This document shows, piece by piece, positions 7,649 to 16,292 of a stretch of DNA of 64,000 nt; position 1 is the first letter of the stretch; each line of letters begins with the position of its first letter. The position numbers and the translations under genes were made by a program. The DNA is from Streptacidiphilus albus JL83 (GTDB taxonomy: Bacteria > Actinomycetota > Actinomycetes > Streptomycetales > Streptomycetaceae). The stretch lies in NCBI RefSeq assembly GCF_000744705.1, contig NZ_JQML01000001.1, positions 5,590,017 to 5,654,016 of the forward strand, read 5' to 3'. The notes below the pieces were generated by a model that searched no databases, was not told the DNA's origin, and saw nothing but the letters and a program-made list of their open reading frames with translations.

Positions 7649-7675
7649 GGCCGTCCGGGGTTCCCCCGGACGGCC
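7649..7675 (+). terminator. Terminator after the HadB-like gene
   Basis: GGCCGTCCGGGG (7649-7660) pairs perfectly with 7664-7675 across a TTC loop, followed by CTTGA. The last bases run into the -35 box of the tetR-type gene promoter. Confidence 0.85.
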
Positions 7676-7676
7676 C

Positions 7677-7706
7677 TTGACATGGTTAGTAATCAGTCAC
7701 TAACTT
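7677..7706 (+). promoter_or_regulatory. Promoter of the TetR-family gene
   Basis: TTGACA (7677-7682) and TAACTT (7701-7706) are separated by 18 bases. The -10 box ends 6 bases before the ATG, so the mRNA is probably leaderless; no ribosome binding site is present. Confidence 0.75.
7685..7704. promoter_or_regulatory. TetR operator 1
   Basis: GTTAGTAATCAGTCACTAAC is an inverted repeat (GTTAGT...ACTAAC) that fills the spacer between the -35 and -10 boxes of the regulator's own promoter. A near-identical site lies at 8332-8351, before the pump gene. Confidence 0.8.
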
Positions 7707-7712
7707 TGAGGC

Positions 7713-8273
7713 ATGGCAAAGGGCAGCATGAGGATGTCGGCGGAGGAACGCCGCGAGAGCGTCATCCGCGCCTCCATGATCGAATTTGCCGAGCGTGGCT
7801 ACAACGGCACCACCACCCAGTCGATCGCCAATCGGGTCGGCGTCTCCCAGCCCTACCTCTTCCGGCTCTTCCCCAGCAAGCGGGCCCTGTTCGAGGCCGC
7901 CGCCCGGCGGTGCATGCAGGACGTCCGCGAGGCCTTCGTCGCCGCCGCCGACGGCCTGGAGGGCGAGCCGGCCCGTGAGGCCATGGGTCTGGCCTACATG
8001 GACCTGATCGCCGACCGCAGTCGGCTGATGATGCAGATGCAGATGTACGTGTCCACGGCCGCCGCCGAGGCTGCCGGGGACACCGAGGTCGGCGAGTCCG
8101 TACGGGCGATGTGGACCGAGCTCTGGGACGCCGTCACCGCCCAGGCGGGGATGACCCAGGAAGAGGCCCGGGACTTCTTCGCCCAGGGCATGTTGATCAA
8201 CGCGCTGGTCGCGATGGGCTTCTCGCCGGAGCACCGGCTCTGGAAGACCTTCGACTTCGAGTCCGGCTGCTGA
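7713..8273 (+). CDS. TetR-family transcriptional repressor
   Basis: The 186-residue protein has an N-terminal TetR helix-turn-helix (residues 12-58: RESVIRASMIEFAERGYNG, then IANRVGVSQPYLFRLFPSK). The C-terminal ligand-binding half resembles MFS-linked TetR repressors, with a Met-rich segment near residue 108 that could line a hydrophobic drug pocket. It sits directly upstream of a 14-helix efflux pump gene in the same direction. Matching operators at both promoters suggest it represses itself and the pump and is released by a pump substrate; this mechanism is inferred. The start codon is leaderless. Confidence 0.92.
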   Translation: MAKGSMRMSAEERRESVIRASMIEFAERGYNGTTTQSIANRVGVSQPYLFRLFPSKRALFEAAARRCMQDVREAFVAAADGLEGEPAREAMGLAYMDLIADRSRLMMQMQMYVSTAAAEAAGDTEVGESVRAMWTELWDAVTAQAGMTQEEARDFFAQGMLINALVAMGFSPEHRLWKTFDFESGC

Positions 8274-8331
8274 CTCGGCGGGGCCGCCCCGGGGTCGGGG
8301 TGTTCTGCCGGGTGCTTTTCGGCCCGTCAAA

Positions 8332-8351
8332 GTTATTGATCAATTACTAAC
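8332..8351. promoter_or_regulatory. TetR operator 2, before the efflux gene
   Basis: GTTATTGATCAATTACTAAC matches operator 1 at 16 of 20 positions. A possible promoter, TTATTG (8333-8338) with TAGGTT (8355-8360), is covered by it, so a bound repressor would block RNA polymerase. Confidence 0.78.
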
Positions 8352-8396
8352 TCATAGGTTCCCCCCAGCCGGGGGGCTCATCCAAGGGAACCGATC

Positions 8397-9821
8397 ATGC
8401 GCAAGGGAAACCCAACCGTCTGGGCCTTCGTGATCACCAGCACCGCCGGCTTCATGGCCGCGCTGGACAACCTGGTCGTCACCACCGCCCTGCCCTCCAT
8501 CCGCGCCCATCTGGGCGGCGGCATCACCGACCTGGAATGGACGGTGAACGCCTACACCCTGACCTTCGCCGTGCTGCTGATGCTCGGCGCGGCCCTCGGC
8601 GACCGCTTCGGCCGTCGCCGGATCTTCACCCTCGGCCTCACCCTGTTCACCCTCTCCTCCCTCGCCGCCTCGCTCGCGCCGAACATCGACGCGCTGATCG
8701 CGGCCCGTGCCGCCCAGGGCGTCGGCGCGGCCCTGCTCACCCCGGTCAGCCTGACCCTGCTCACCGCCGCCGTCCCGGCCGCCAGGCGCGGCGCGGTCTT
8801 CGGCGCCTGGGGCGCGGTCAACGGCATGGCCGTCGCACTGGGCCCGCTGATCGGCGGCACCCTGGTCGAACACCTCTCCTGGCAGTGGATCTTCGCGGTG
8901 AACGTGCCGATCGGCCTGGCCCTGATCCCGCTCGCCCGGCTGCGGCTGACCGAGAGCCACGGCCCCAACAGCCGGCTCGACGTCCCCGGCACCGCCCTGG
9001 CCAGCGCCGGCCTCTTCGGCATCGTCTTCGCCCTGATCCGGGGCAACGCCGACGGCTGGAGCAGTCCGACGGTGCTCACCGGACTGGTGGCCGGTGGCGC
9101 CCTGCTGGTCGGCTTCGTCCTCTGGGAACTGCGCGCCCCCGCTCCGCTGCTGCCGCTGCGGCTGTTCCGCAACCGCACCTTCGCCGCCGTCAACAGCGCC
9201 TCGATGCTGATGTCGCTGGGCATGTTCGGCGCCATCTTCCTGCTCAGCCAGTTCCTCCAGAACGCCCAGGGCTACAGCCCGATGGAGGCCGGCGTCCGGA
9301 TGCTGCCCTGGACGGCGATGCCGATGCTGGTGGCGCCGCTCGCCGGGCTGCTGATCAACCGGATCGGCGGACGGGTGATCATCGCCACCGGGCTCGCCCT
9401 CCAGGCCGGCGGGCTGGCCTGGTTCGCCCTGATCGTCTCGGCGCATGTGAGCTACGACGCGCAGATCCCGGCACTGATCATGTCGGGCGTGGGCATGGCG
9501 CTGTTCTTCTCGCCGGTCGCCACGGTGCTGATGGGCTCGGTCGCGCCGGAGGAGCAGGGCATCGCCTCCGGGGCCAACAACTCCCTCCGCGAGGTCGGCG
9601 GGGCGCTCGGGGTGGCGGTGCTGAGCGCGGTCTTCACCGCCCACGGCAGCTACGCCGACCCGAAGGCCTTCGCCGACGGCCTCACCCCGGCGCTCTGGGT
9701 GGGCACCGCCTCCATCGCCGCCGCGGCCGTCGCCGCCCTGGTCATCCCCCGCTACCGGCGTACCCGGGCCGCCGCCGGGAGTGCGGCGGAGCAGGCCCCC
9801 GTGCTCTCCCCGGTGGTCTGA
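8397..9821 (+). CDS. DHA2-family MFS multidrug efflux transporter
   Basis: The 474-residue integral membrane protein has the 14-helix EmrB/QacA layout. Motif A is GDRFGRRRIFTLG near residue 62, motif C-type sequence (ALGPLIGGTL) is near residue 146, and the early TAGFMAALDNLVVTTALP segment contains the Asp in helix 1 typical of DHA2 drug:H+ antiporters. ATG 8397 follows AAGGGA at 7-base spacing. The preceding TetR gene and shared operator make an inducible export unit. The substrate cannot be predicted beyond small hydrophobic or cationic compounds. Confidence 0.92.
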   Translation: MRKGNPTVWAFVITSTAGFMAALDNLVVTTALPSIRAHLGGGITDLEWTVNAYTLTFAVLLMLGAALGDRFGRRRIFTLGLTLFTLSSLAASLAPNIDALIAARAAQGVGAALLTPVSLTLLTAAVPAARRGAVFGAWGAVNGMAVALGPLIGGTLVEHLSWQWIFAVNVPIGLALIPLARLRLTESHGPNSRLDVPGTALASAGLFGIVFALIRGNADGWSSPTVLTGLVAGGALLVGFVLWELRAPAPLLPLRLFRNRTFAAVNSASMLMSLGMFGAIFLLSQFLQNAQGYSPMEAGVRMLPWTAMPMLVAPLAGLLINRIGGRVIIATGLALQAGGLAWFALIVSAHVSYDAQIPALIMSGVGMALFFSPVATVLMGSVAPEEQGIASGANNSLREVGGALGVAVLSAVFTAHGSYADPKAFADGLTPALWVGTASIAAAAVAALVIPRYRRTRAAAGSAAEQAPVLSPVV

Positions 9822-9840
9822 CCCGCGCCACGGCACCCGC

Positions 9841-9912
9841 GCCCGTCCCGTCCCGTCCCGCCCGCCCCGCCGCGCCCGTCCCGCCCCGCCCCGCCGCGTC
9901 CGTTCCGTCCCG
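9841..9912. repeat. CCCGT/CCCGCC low-complexity tract
   Basis: This stretch is almost only C and G with irregular repeats of CCCGT and CCCGC on one strand, in the spacer between the pump gene and murB. I see no gene in it. Confidence 0.7.
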
Positions 9913-9962
9913 CTCCCCGGGGACGGGCCGGGCGCGGCGGCGTCCTCCCTTAGTCTTGGCCC

Positions 9963-11021
9963 GTGCAGGAACTCCAGGACGCCCCCCTCGCCCCGCTGAC
10001 CACCTTCCGCCTCGGCGGCCCCGCCCGGCGGCTGGTCACCGCGACCACCGACGCCGAGATCGTGGCCACGGTCCGGGCCGCCGACGCGGCCGGCGAACCG
10101 CTCTTGGTGATCGGCGGCGGCAGCAACCTGGTCATCGGCGACCAGGGCTTCGCCGGGACCGCCCTGCGGATCGCCACCACCGGCAGCAGCCTGGACGGCA
10201 CGGTCCTGGACGTAGCGGCCGGCGAGGTCTGGACCGACCTGGTCGCCGAGACGGTGCTGAAGCACGGGCTCGCCGGGATCGAGTTCCTGGCCGGTATCCC
10301 CGGATCGGTCGGGGCGACCCCGGTGCAGAACGTCGGCGCCTACGGCCAGGAGGTGGCGACCAGCATCGCCGAGGTGGTCGCCTACGACCGCCGCGCGCGC
10401 GAGACGGTGACCCTGTCCAATGCCGACTGCGGCTTCTCCTACCGGCACAGCGCCTTCAAGGCCGACCCCGACCGCTACGTGGTGCTGCGGGTCCGCTTCG
10501 CGCTGGAGGACACGGACGGCCGCTCCACCCCGGTCCGGTACGCCGAGCTGGCCCGGAGCCTGGGTGCCGGCCAGGGCGAGCGGACCGAGCTGCGCGCCGC
10601 CCGGGAGGCGGTGCTGGAGCTGCGGGCCGGCAAGGGCATGGTGCTGGACCCGGAGGACCACGACACCTGGTCGGCGGGCTCCTTCTTCACCAACCCGGTC
10701 CTGGGGGCGGAGCAGTACGCGGCCTTCCTCGACCGGGTGCACGACCGGCTGGGCCCGGAGACCGCGCCCCCGGCCTACCCCGGTGCGGACGGGAGCACCA
10801 AGACCTCGGCCGCCTGGCTGATCGAGCGGGCCGGCTTCGGCAAGGGCTACGGCAGCGGCCCGGCCCGGCTCTCCGGCAAGCACACCCTGGCGCTGACCAA
10901 CCGGGGCGGGGCGACCACCGCCGACCTGCTGGCGCTGGCCCGCGAGGTGCGCGACGGCGTCCACGCGGCCTTCGCGGTGACCCTGGTCAACGAGCCGGTG
11001 CTGGTCGGCGTCGAGCTCTGA
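9963..11021 (+). CDS. murB: UDP-N-acetylenolpyruvoylglucosamine reductase MurB
   Basis: The 352-residue enzyme reduces UDP-GlcNAc-enolpyruvate to UDP-MurNAc with NADPH and FAD in cytoplasmic peptidoglycan precursor synthesis. FAD-binding sequences TFRLGGPARRL and IGGGSNLVIGD are in the first 50 residues, GSVGATPVQNVGAYGQE is near residue 118, the catalytic Ser lies in SAGSFFTNP, and the C-terminal Glu lies in LVNEPVLVG. The YRHSAFK loop marks a type I MurB. GTG 9963 has no ribosome binding site, but a TAGTCT box at 9951-9956 suggests a leaderless transcript. It converges with add. Confidence 0.96.
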   Translation: MQELQDAPLAPLTTFRLGGPARRLVTATTDAEIVATVRAADAAGEPLLVIGGGSNLVIGDQGFAGTALRIATTGSSLDGTVLDVAAGEVWTDLVAETVLKHGLAGIEFLAGIPGSVGATPVQNVGAYGQEVATSIAEVVAYDRRARETVTLSNADCGFSYRHSAFKADPDRYVVLRVRFALEDTDGRSTPVRYAELARSLGAGQGERTELRAAREAVLELRAGKGMVLDPEDHDTWSAGSFFTNPVLGAEQYAAFLDRVHDRLGPETAPPAYPGADGSTKTSAAWLIERAGFGKGYGSGPARLSGKHTLALTNRGGATTADLLALAREVRDGVHAAFAVTLVNEPVLVGVEL

Positions 11022-11031
11022 CCGGCCTGCG

Positions 11032-11057
11032 CGGCGCTCCGGGCTCCGGGAGCGCCG
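11032..11057. terminator. Bidirectional hairpin between murB and add
   Basis: CGGCGCTCCGG and CCGGGAGCGCCG pair with one bulge and a 3-base loop in the 36-base gap between the convergent stop codons, so it can serve both genes. Confidence 0.7.
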
Positions 11058-12119
11058 TCAGGACACCAGCCAGGCGTCCACCCCGGCCAGCATCCGCAGC
11101 CGGACGTCCTCCGGCGCGCAGGACCCGCGCACCGACTGCCGGGCCAGCTCGGCCACCTCGGCGTCGCTGAACCCGTGGACCTCGCGCGCCAGTTCGTACT
11201 GCGCGACCAGCCGCGAGCCGAACAGCAGCGGGTCGTCGGCGCCCAGCGCCAGCGGTACCCCGGCGTCGAACAGCTTCCGCAGCGGGACGTCCTCGGGCTT
11301 CTCGTAGACGCCCAGGGCGACATTGGAAGCCGGGCAGATCTCGCAGGTGATCTGACGGTCCGCCAGCCGCTGCATCAGCCGCGGGTCCTCCGCCGCCCGC
11401 ACCCCGTGCCCGATCCGGCCGGCGCCCAGGTCGTCCAGGCAGTCCCGGACGCTGGACGGGCCGGCCAGCTCGCCGCCGTGCGGGGCGGCCAGCAGCCCGC
11501 CCTCCCTGGCGATGGCGAACGCCCGGTCGAAGTCCCGGGCCAGGCCCCGCCGTTCGTCGTTGGACAGGCCGAAGCCGACCACGCCCCGGTCCGCGTAGCG
11601 GACCGCCAGCCGGGCCAGGGTGCGGGCGTCCAGCGGATGCTTCATCCGGTTGGCCGCGACCAGCACCCGGATCCCGACGCCGGTCGCCCGGGAGGCGTCG
11701 TCGACCGCGCCGAGGATGATCTCCAGGGTGGGGATCAGACCGCCCAGCCGGGGGGCGTAGGAGGTGGGGTCGACCTGGATCTCCAGCCAGCCGCTGCCCT
11801 CGGACCGCTCGTCCTGCGCGGTCTCCAGCACCAGCCGGCGGATGTCCTCCTCGTCGCGCAGCACCGAGCGCGCCATGTCGTAGAGCCGCTGGAAGCGGAA
11901 CCAGCCGCGTTCGTCGGTCGCCCGGAGCTTGGGCGGCTCGCCCGCTCCCAGGGCGTGCGCGCCCAGCGCCTCCGGCAGGTGCACTCCGTGCCTGTCGGCG
12001 AGCTCCAGCAGCGTCGCCGGACGCATGGAGCCGGTGAAGTGCAGGTGCAGGTGCGCCTTGGGCAGCAGGCGGACGTCACGGGGTTCGGGGTCGGCAGCGG
12101 CGGCAGATACCTGTTCCAT
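11058..12119 (-). CDS. add: Adenosine deaminase family protein
   Basis: ATG 12119 gives 353 residues; the much longer frame upstream is the antisense of aspC. Zinc-site motifs are in order: HLHLHFTGS near residue 24, HGGE near residue 212, GHGVRA near residue 238, and LGADDPLLF near residue 294, plus ICPASNVALGVY. These support hydrolytic deamination of adenosine to inosine in purine salvage. Because Streptomyces makes menaquinone by the futalosine route, an aminodeoxyfutalosine deaminase role cannot be excluded from sequence alone. No clear ribosome binding site is seen. The position between murB and aspC matches the Streptomyces order. Confidence 0.9.
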   Translation of the reverse strand: MEQVSAAAADPEPRDVRLLPKAHLHLHFTGSMRPATLLELADRHGVHLPEALGAHALGAGEPPKLRATDERGWFRFQRLYDMARSVLRDEEDIRRLVLETAQDERSEGSGWLEIQVDPTSYAPRLGGLIPTLEIILGAVDDASRATGVGIRVLVAANRMKHPLDARTLARLAVRYADRGVVGFGLSNDERRGLARDFDRAFAIAREGGLLAAPHGGELAGPSSVRDCLDDLGAGRIGHGVRAAEDPRLMQRLADRQITCEICPASNVALGVYEKPEDVPLRKLFDAGVPLALGADDPLLFGSRLVAQYELAREVHGFSDAEVAELARQSVRGSCAPEDVRLRMLAGVDAWLVS

Positions 12120-12228
12120 CCGCAGATCTTCGCCTATTCGGCCTGACGGCGGAAAACATCCAGGTCGAGCCGCTCGATCGGGTGAAAGAACAGCCGGTTC
12201 GCGGACCGGGGGAGCGACCGGGAAGGCA

Positions 12229-12268
12229 GCGGACCCGCGGCCCGGCCGAAGCCGTGCCGCGGGTCCGC
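12229..12268 (-). terminator. Terminator after aspC
   Basis: A perfect 13-bp stem (12229-12241 with 12256-12268) lies 40 bases past the aspC stop on the minus strand, between aspC and add. Both genes may still share some transcription. Confidence 0.7.
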
Positions 12269-12307
12269 GCCCGCGCTCCGTCGGCGTCCGTGCCGCCGGG
12301 AGCGCGC

Positions 12308-13570
12308 TCAGTCCTGCGCCTCGCCCAGCAGCTTCTGCAGCCGGGTGACGCCCTCGACCAGGTCGTGGTCGCCCAGCGCGTAGGAGAGCCGCAGGTAACC
12401 CGGGGTGCCGAAGGCCTCGCCCGGCACCACCGCGACCTCGACCTCGTCCAGGATCAGACCGGCCAGCTCGGCCGAGGTCTGCGGACGGCGGCCGCGGATC
12501 TCCTTGCCCAGCAGCCCCTTCACCGAGGGGTAGACGTAGAACGCGCCCTCGGGCTCCGGGCAGAACACGCCGGGGATCTCGTTCAGCATCCGCACGATGG
12601 TCCGCCGACGGCGGTCGAAGGCCGCCTTCATCTCGTCCACCGCGGAGAGGTCGCCGGAGACCGCCGCCAGCGCCGCGATCTGGGCGACGTTGCTGACGTT
12701 CGAGGTGGCGTGGGACTGGAGGTTGGTCGCCGCCTTGATGACGTCCAGCGGGCCGATCACCCACCCGACCCGCCAGCCGGTCATGGCGTAGGTCTTGGCC
12801 ACGCCGTTGACGACGATGCACTTGTCGGCCAGCTCCGGCACGACGACCGGGAGCGAGACGAACTGCGCGTCCCCGTAGACCAGGTGCTCGTAGATCTCGT
12901 CGGTGAGCACCCACAGCCCGTGCCCGGCGGCCCAGCGGCCGATCTCCTCGACCTCGGCGGCGGTGTACACCGAGCCGGTCGGGTTGGAGGGCGAGACGAA
13001 CAGCAGCACCTTGGTGGACTCGGTGCGAGCGGCCTCCAGCTGCGCCACGGACACCTTGTAGCCGGTGGTCTCGTCGGCGACGACCTCGACCGGCACGCCG
13101 CCCGCGAGCCGGATCGACTCGGGGTAGGTGGTCCAGTACGGGGCCGGGACGATGACCTCGTCACCCGGGTCCAGGATCGCGGCGAAGGCCTCGTAGATGG
13201 CCTGCTTGCCACCGTTGGTCACCAGGACCTGCGCGGCGTCGACCGCCCAGCCGGAGTCCCGCAGCGTCTTCGCGGCGATGGCGGCCTTCAGCTCGGGCAG
13301 CCCGCCGGCCGGGGTGTACCGGTGGTTCTTCGGGTCGCGGCAGGCGTCCGCGGCCGCGTCCACGATGTAGCCGGGGGTGGGGAAGTCCGGCTCGCCGGCG
13401 CCGAAGCCGATCACCGGGCGGCCGGCCGCCTTGAGGGCCTTGGCCTTGGCGTCCACGGCGAGGGTCGCGGACTCCGCGATGGCGCCGATGCGGGCCGAGA
13501 CCCGCCGGTCGGCCGGACGGATGCTGGAGTCGGGGGTGGCAGATGCAGGGGTGGGAGATGCAGCGCTCAT
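12308..13570 (-). CDS. aspC: Class I/II pyridoxal-phosphate aminotransferase, aspartate type
   Basis: The 420-residue enzyme starts at ATG 13570 ([11 protein letters not shown]) after GAGG. Motifs in order: [14 protein letters not shown] near residue 52, [25 protein letters not shown] near residue 188, [11 protein letters not shown], and the PLP lysine in [17 protein letters not shown] near residue 254. It belongs to the aspartate/prephenate aminotransferase subgroup Igamma, exchanging an amino group between aspartate (or prephenate) and 2-oxoglutarate. It faces tRNA-Trp and secE divergently, as in other streptomycetes. Aspartate specificity is likely but not proven by sequence. Confidence 0.92.
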   Translation of the reverse strand: MSAASPTPASATPDSSIRPADRRVSARIGAIAESATLAVDAKAKALKAAGRPVIGFGAGEPDFPTPGYIVDAAADACRDPKNHRYTPAGGLPELKAAIAAKTLRDSGWAVDAAQVLVTNGGKQAIYEAFAAILDPGDEVIVPAPYWTTYPESIRLAGGVPVEVVADETTGYKVSVAQLEAARTESTKVLLFVSPSNPTGSVYTAAEVEEIGRWAAGHGLWVLTDEIYEHLVYGDAQFVSLPVVVPELADKCIVVNGVAKTYAMTGWRVGWVIGPLDVIKAATNLQSHATSNVSNVAQIAALAAVSGDLSAVDEMKAAFDRRRRTIVRMLNEIPGVFCPEPEGAFYVYPSVKGLLGKEIRGRRPQTSAELAGLILDEVEVAVVPGEAFGTPGYLRLSYALGDHDLVEGVTRLQKLLGEAQD

Positions 13571-13838
13571 GACCTCATCGTTCCAGACACCGCCACCGGC
13601 GGGCATCGGCGTTTCGCCATCCGGCCGCCGCGCCGAGACGGCCGTGGCGGGCCCCAGCAGCGGGGACCGCCACGCCGGGCCGAACCACTGATCGGCAACC
13701 CATTCGACCAATCCCCGTTCCACCCCCTACACTCAAGCCTCGATGGACCCGGGCTGCGGCCGCGGGGCGTCGCACTCACCGTGCGGGGGCCCGTATGCGG
13801 TAGGTTGGGTCCTGTGACTCCGGGCGACCGGAGTCCAA

Positions 13839-13911
13839 AGGGTCGTAGCTCAATTGGTAGAGCACCGGTCTCCAAAACCGGCGGTTGGGGGTTCAAGTCC
13901 CTCCGGCCCTG
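13839..13911 (+). tRNA. tRNA-Trp: tRNA-Trp (CCA)
   Basis: Acceptor AGGGTCG/CGGCCCT, anticodon stem CCGGT/ACCGG with loop CTCCAAA (anticodon CCA), and a full T-arm are present; 3' CCA is not encoded. A TAGGTT box lies at 13801-13806. Its position 112 bases before secE is conserved across actinobacteria. Confidence 0.96.
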
Positions 13912-14023
13912 CTGTCCGCCCTGTTGCAAATGCGCGACAGGCGGTACCGTCCAGCAGTGTGTTACACGAGATCGCAATCACTGCGAACACTCGACTGGTA
14001 CCCGATCTTCAGGTGAGGAACGA

Positions 14024-14359
14024 GTGACGGAGACCGTGGGCTCCACCGCGACACCTGATCGTGGTAGCGCGGAGGGCGAACAGGGCGAGGGCCTCTCGCG
14101 CCGCGATCGCAAGCGTGCCAACAAGGCCGCCGGCAAGGGCGGGAAGAAGCAGAAGGACCCGAACCGCAAGAACGTCTTTGCGCGCACCGGCCTCTTCTAC
14201 CGTCAGATCATCGCCGAGCTCCGCAAGGTCGTCTGGCCGAGCCGCAATGACCTCACCACCTACACGACGACGGTCATCGTCTTCGTTCTGGTGATCATGG
14301 CCATCGTCTACGGTCTGGACACCGGCTTCGCCGAGCTGGCCAAGCTCGTCTTCGGCTGA
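14024..14359 (+). CDS. secE: Preprotein translocase subunit SecE
   Basis: GTG 14024 follows AGGTGAGGAAC, giving 111 residues; longer frames upstream cross tRNA-Trp. The C-terminal half carries the conserved FYRQIIAELRKVVWPSRND amphipathic helix and one transmembrane segment (about residues 80-100), so this is the one-helix form of SecE that clamps SecY in the membrane. The N-terminal half is a long basic region (SRRDRKRANKAAGKGGKK). secE and nusG form the usual pair, with 194 bases between them. Confidence 0.96.
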   Translation: MTETVGSTATPDRGSAEGEQGEGLSRRDRKRANKAAGKGGKKQKDPNRKNVFARTGLFYRQIIAELRKVVWPSRNDLTTYTTTVIVFVLVIMAIVYGLDTGFAELAKLVFG

Positions 14360-14390
14360 CACCGGCCTGCGCGGACCGCGCCCGATCCTC

Positions 14391-14422
14391 ACAGGACATC
14401 CACACAGGACATCCAGGACATC
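14391..14422 (+). repeat. ACAGGACATCC direct repeats
   Basis: Two copies of ACAGGACATCC (14391-14401, 14404-14414) and a partial third (14415-14422) lie between secE and nusG. Function unknown. Confidence 0.8.
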
Positions 14423-14553
14423 ACTGTCCGGACGCTCCGCTACCGTGGAGTCGGTATCGTTGAGTATCCGAGCCGTCCGCAGCCAAGCCCTGCTTCTCCC
14501 TGTGGACGGTCAGGTACCGTCCCACCCTTCATCTCCAGGAAGAAGCAGCCAAC

Positions 14554-15456
14554 GTGTCTGAGTCCCACCCGTACGACGACGCTGAAGCCCCCGAGGTCGT
14601 CGAGGCCGTGGAATCGGCCGACGACGCTGCGGAGCAGGACGCGTCTGCGTGGGCCGAGGCCGACGACTCCGCCGAGCAGATCGTCGATGACGCCGACGCT
14701 GACGAGGACGAGGTCGAGGCTGCCGACGAGGCCGACGGCGAGTCCGCCGAAGAGGCGGCGCTGACCGTGGTCGACGACGAGGAGTCCGCCGCCGTCGAGG
14801 CCTTCGAGGAGGCCGACGCCGAGGTCACCGAGGAAGACGGCGTCGAGATCGACCCGGTCGCCGCGTTCCGCGAGGAACTGCGGCTGGCCCCCGGCGAGTG
14901 GTACGTCATCCACACCTACGCCGGCTACGAGAACCGCGTGAAGTCCAACCTGGAGCAGCGCGCCGTCTCGCTCAACGTCGAGGACTACATCTACCAGGCC
15001 GAGGTGCCCCAGGAAGAGGTCGTCCAGATCAAGAACGGCGACCGCAAGACCATCCGTCAGAACAAGCTCCCCGGCTACGTGCTGGTGCGCATGGACCTGA
15101 CGAACGAGTCCTGGGGCGTCGTCCGGAACACCCCCGGTGTCACCGGCTTCGTCGGCAACGCCTACGACCCGTACCCGCTGACGCTGGACGAGGTCGTCAA
15201 GATGCTCGCCCCCGACGTCGAGCGCGCCGCCGCGAAGGAGGCCGGCCGCCCCTCGCAGGTCCGCCCGGCCGACATCCAGGTGCTGGACTTCGAGGTCGGC
15301 GACTCGGTCACGGTCACCGACGGTCCGTTCGCCACGCTCCAGGCGACGATCAACGAGATCAACCCGGACTCCAAGAAGGTCAAGGGCCTGGTCGAGATCT
15401 TCGGCCGGGAGACCCCGGTCGAGCTCTCCTTCGACCAGATCACCAAGAACGACTGA
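14554..15456 (+). CDS. nusG: Transcription termination/antitermination factor NusG
   Basis: The 300-residue protein has an acidic N-terminal extension of about 105 residues, rich in Asp, Glu and Ala, which is typical of Streptomyces NusG. The NGN domain follows ([15 protein letters not shown] near residue 115, with the RNA-polymerase-binding face) and the KOW domain is at about residues 247-285 ([19 protein letters not shown]). It binds elongating RNA polymerase, modulates pausing and Rho termination, and couples polymerase to ribosomes through S10. GTG 14554 is preceded by CCAGGAAGAAG. Confidence 0.97.
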   Translation: MSESHPYDDAEAPEVVEAVESADDAAEQDASAWAEADDSAEQIVDDADADEDEVEAADEADGESAEEAALTVVDDEESAAVEAFEEADAEVTEEDGVEIDPVAAFREELRLAPGEWYVIHTYAGYENRVKSNLEQRAVSLNVEDYIYQAEVPQEEVVQIKNGDRKTIRQNKLPGYVLVRMDLTNESWGVVRNTPGVTGFVGNAYDPYPLTLDEVVKMLAPDVERAAAKEAGRPSQVRPADIQVLDFEVGDSVTVTDGPFATLQATINEINPDSKKVKGLVEIFGRETPVELSFDQITKND

Positions 15457-15502
15457 GTCGAGCACGACCGGGCCGGGCACGACCGGCGCGACAGCTTCCG
15501 CA

Positions 15503-15540
15503 GCAGGGCCCCGTACCGTCCAACCGGTCCGGGGCCCTGC
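15503..15540 (+). terminator. nusG terminator
   Basis: GCAGGGCCCCG (15503-15513) pairs with 15530-15540, and ACCG/CGGT pair inside the loop. It begins 46 bases after nusG and separates it from the rplK promoter. Confidence 0.75.
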
Positions 15541-15612
15541 CGCGTCCGGGCCGGTTCGGCCGGTGCGAGCCGCCCGCCGAGCGGCCCGTCGGGGGCGGGG
15601 ACGATCACTGAT

Positions 15613-15641
15613 TTAGGATCGCGGCTCTTTCGGGCTATCCT
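15613..15641 (+). promoter_or_regulatory. Probable rplKA promoter
   Basis: TTAGGA (15613-15618) and TATCCT (15636-15641) lie 17 bases apart, leaving a leader of about 115 bases before rplK. This leader could carry L1-dependent feedback control, as known for L11 operons; I cannot fold it here. Confidence 0.55.
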
Positions 15642-15763
15642 GATTCGATGTGTGCGCAGAGCCGGGCCGTGAGGCCGGGCGGCGCAGCAGACATCCAAGG
15701 CCCCGCCGGTGCGCTTCCGCCCGCCGGTCGGGAACACCTCTCGTACTGACCCGGAGAGAGAAC

Positions 15764-16198
15764 ATGCCTCCCAAGAAGAAGAAGATCACTGGGCTGATCA
15801 AGCTCCAGATCAAGGCGGGCGCGGCCAACCCCGCGCCGCCCGTCGGCCCCGCGCTGGGCCAGCACGGCGTCAACATCATGGAGTTCTGCAAGGCCTACAA
15901 CGCCCAGACCGAGTCGCAGCGCGGCATGGTCGTGCCGGTGGAGATCACGGTCTACGACGACCGTTCCTTCACCTTCATCACCAAGACCCCGCCGGCCGCG
16001 CGCCTGATCCTCAAGGCCGCGGGCATCGAGAAGGGCTCCAGCGAGCCGCACAAGACCAAGGTCGCCAAGCTCACGGCTGCCCAGGTCCGCGAGATCGCGA
16101 CGACCAAGCTGCCCGACCTCAACGCCAACTCGCTGGACGAGGCCGACAAGATCATCGCTGGCACCGCCCGTTCGATGGGCATCACCATCGAGGGCTGA
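15764..16198 (+). CDS. rplK: 50S ribosomal protein L11
   Basis: ATG 15764 follows GGAGAGAG. The 144-residue protein ([19 protein letters not shown]) has the N-terminal domain with the Pro-rich thiostrepton-site segment [19 protein letters not shown] and the C-terminal 23S-binding domain. L11 forms the GTPase-associated centre and is needed for RelA activation. rplA follows at 94 bases. Confidence 0.98.
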   Translation: MPPKKKKITGLIKLQIKAGAANPAPPVGPALGQHGVNIMEFCKAYNAQTESQRGMVVPVEITVYDDRSFTFITKTPPAARLILKAAGIEKGSSEPHKTKVAKLTAAQVREIATTKLPDLNANSLDEADKIIAGTARSMGITIEG

Positions 16199-16292
16199 CG
16201 TCCGCGTCAGTTCGGTCAGAGCAGCACCGTGGTAGGGCCGAGCGCGGCCCGCAGCCACCACAACTCCCAGTCTTGAATCCACAGGAGCAGCA

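Noticed and set aside
8352-10964. Open frame of 870 codons antisense to the pump gene and murB
   Set aside because: Gly/Ala/Asp/Gln-rich shadow sequence; the sense genes are clear.
12120-12914. Upstream extension of the add frame
   Set aside because: It reads the aspC gene in a shifted frame on the same strand; add homology begins at ATG 12119.
12182-14023. Upstream extension of the secE frame by over 600 codons
   Set aside because: It crosses tRNA-Trp and the antisense of aspC; the ribosome binding site and SecE homology start at 14024.
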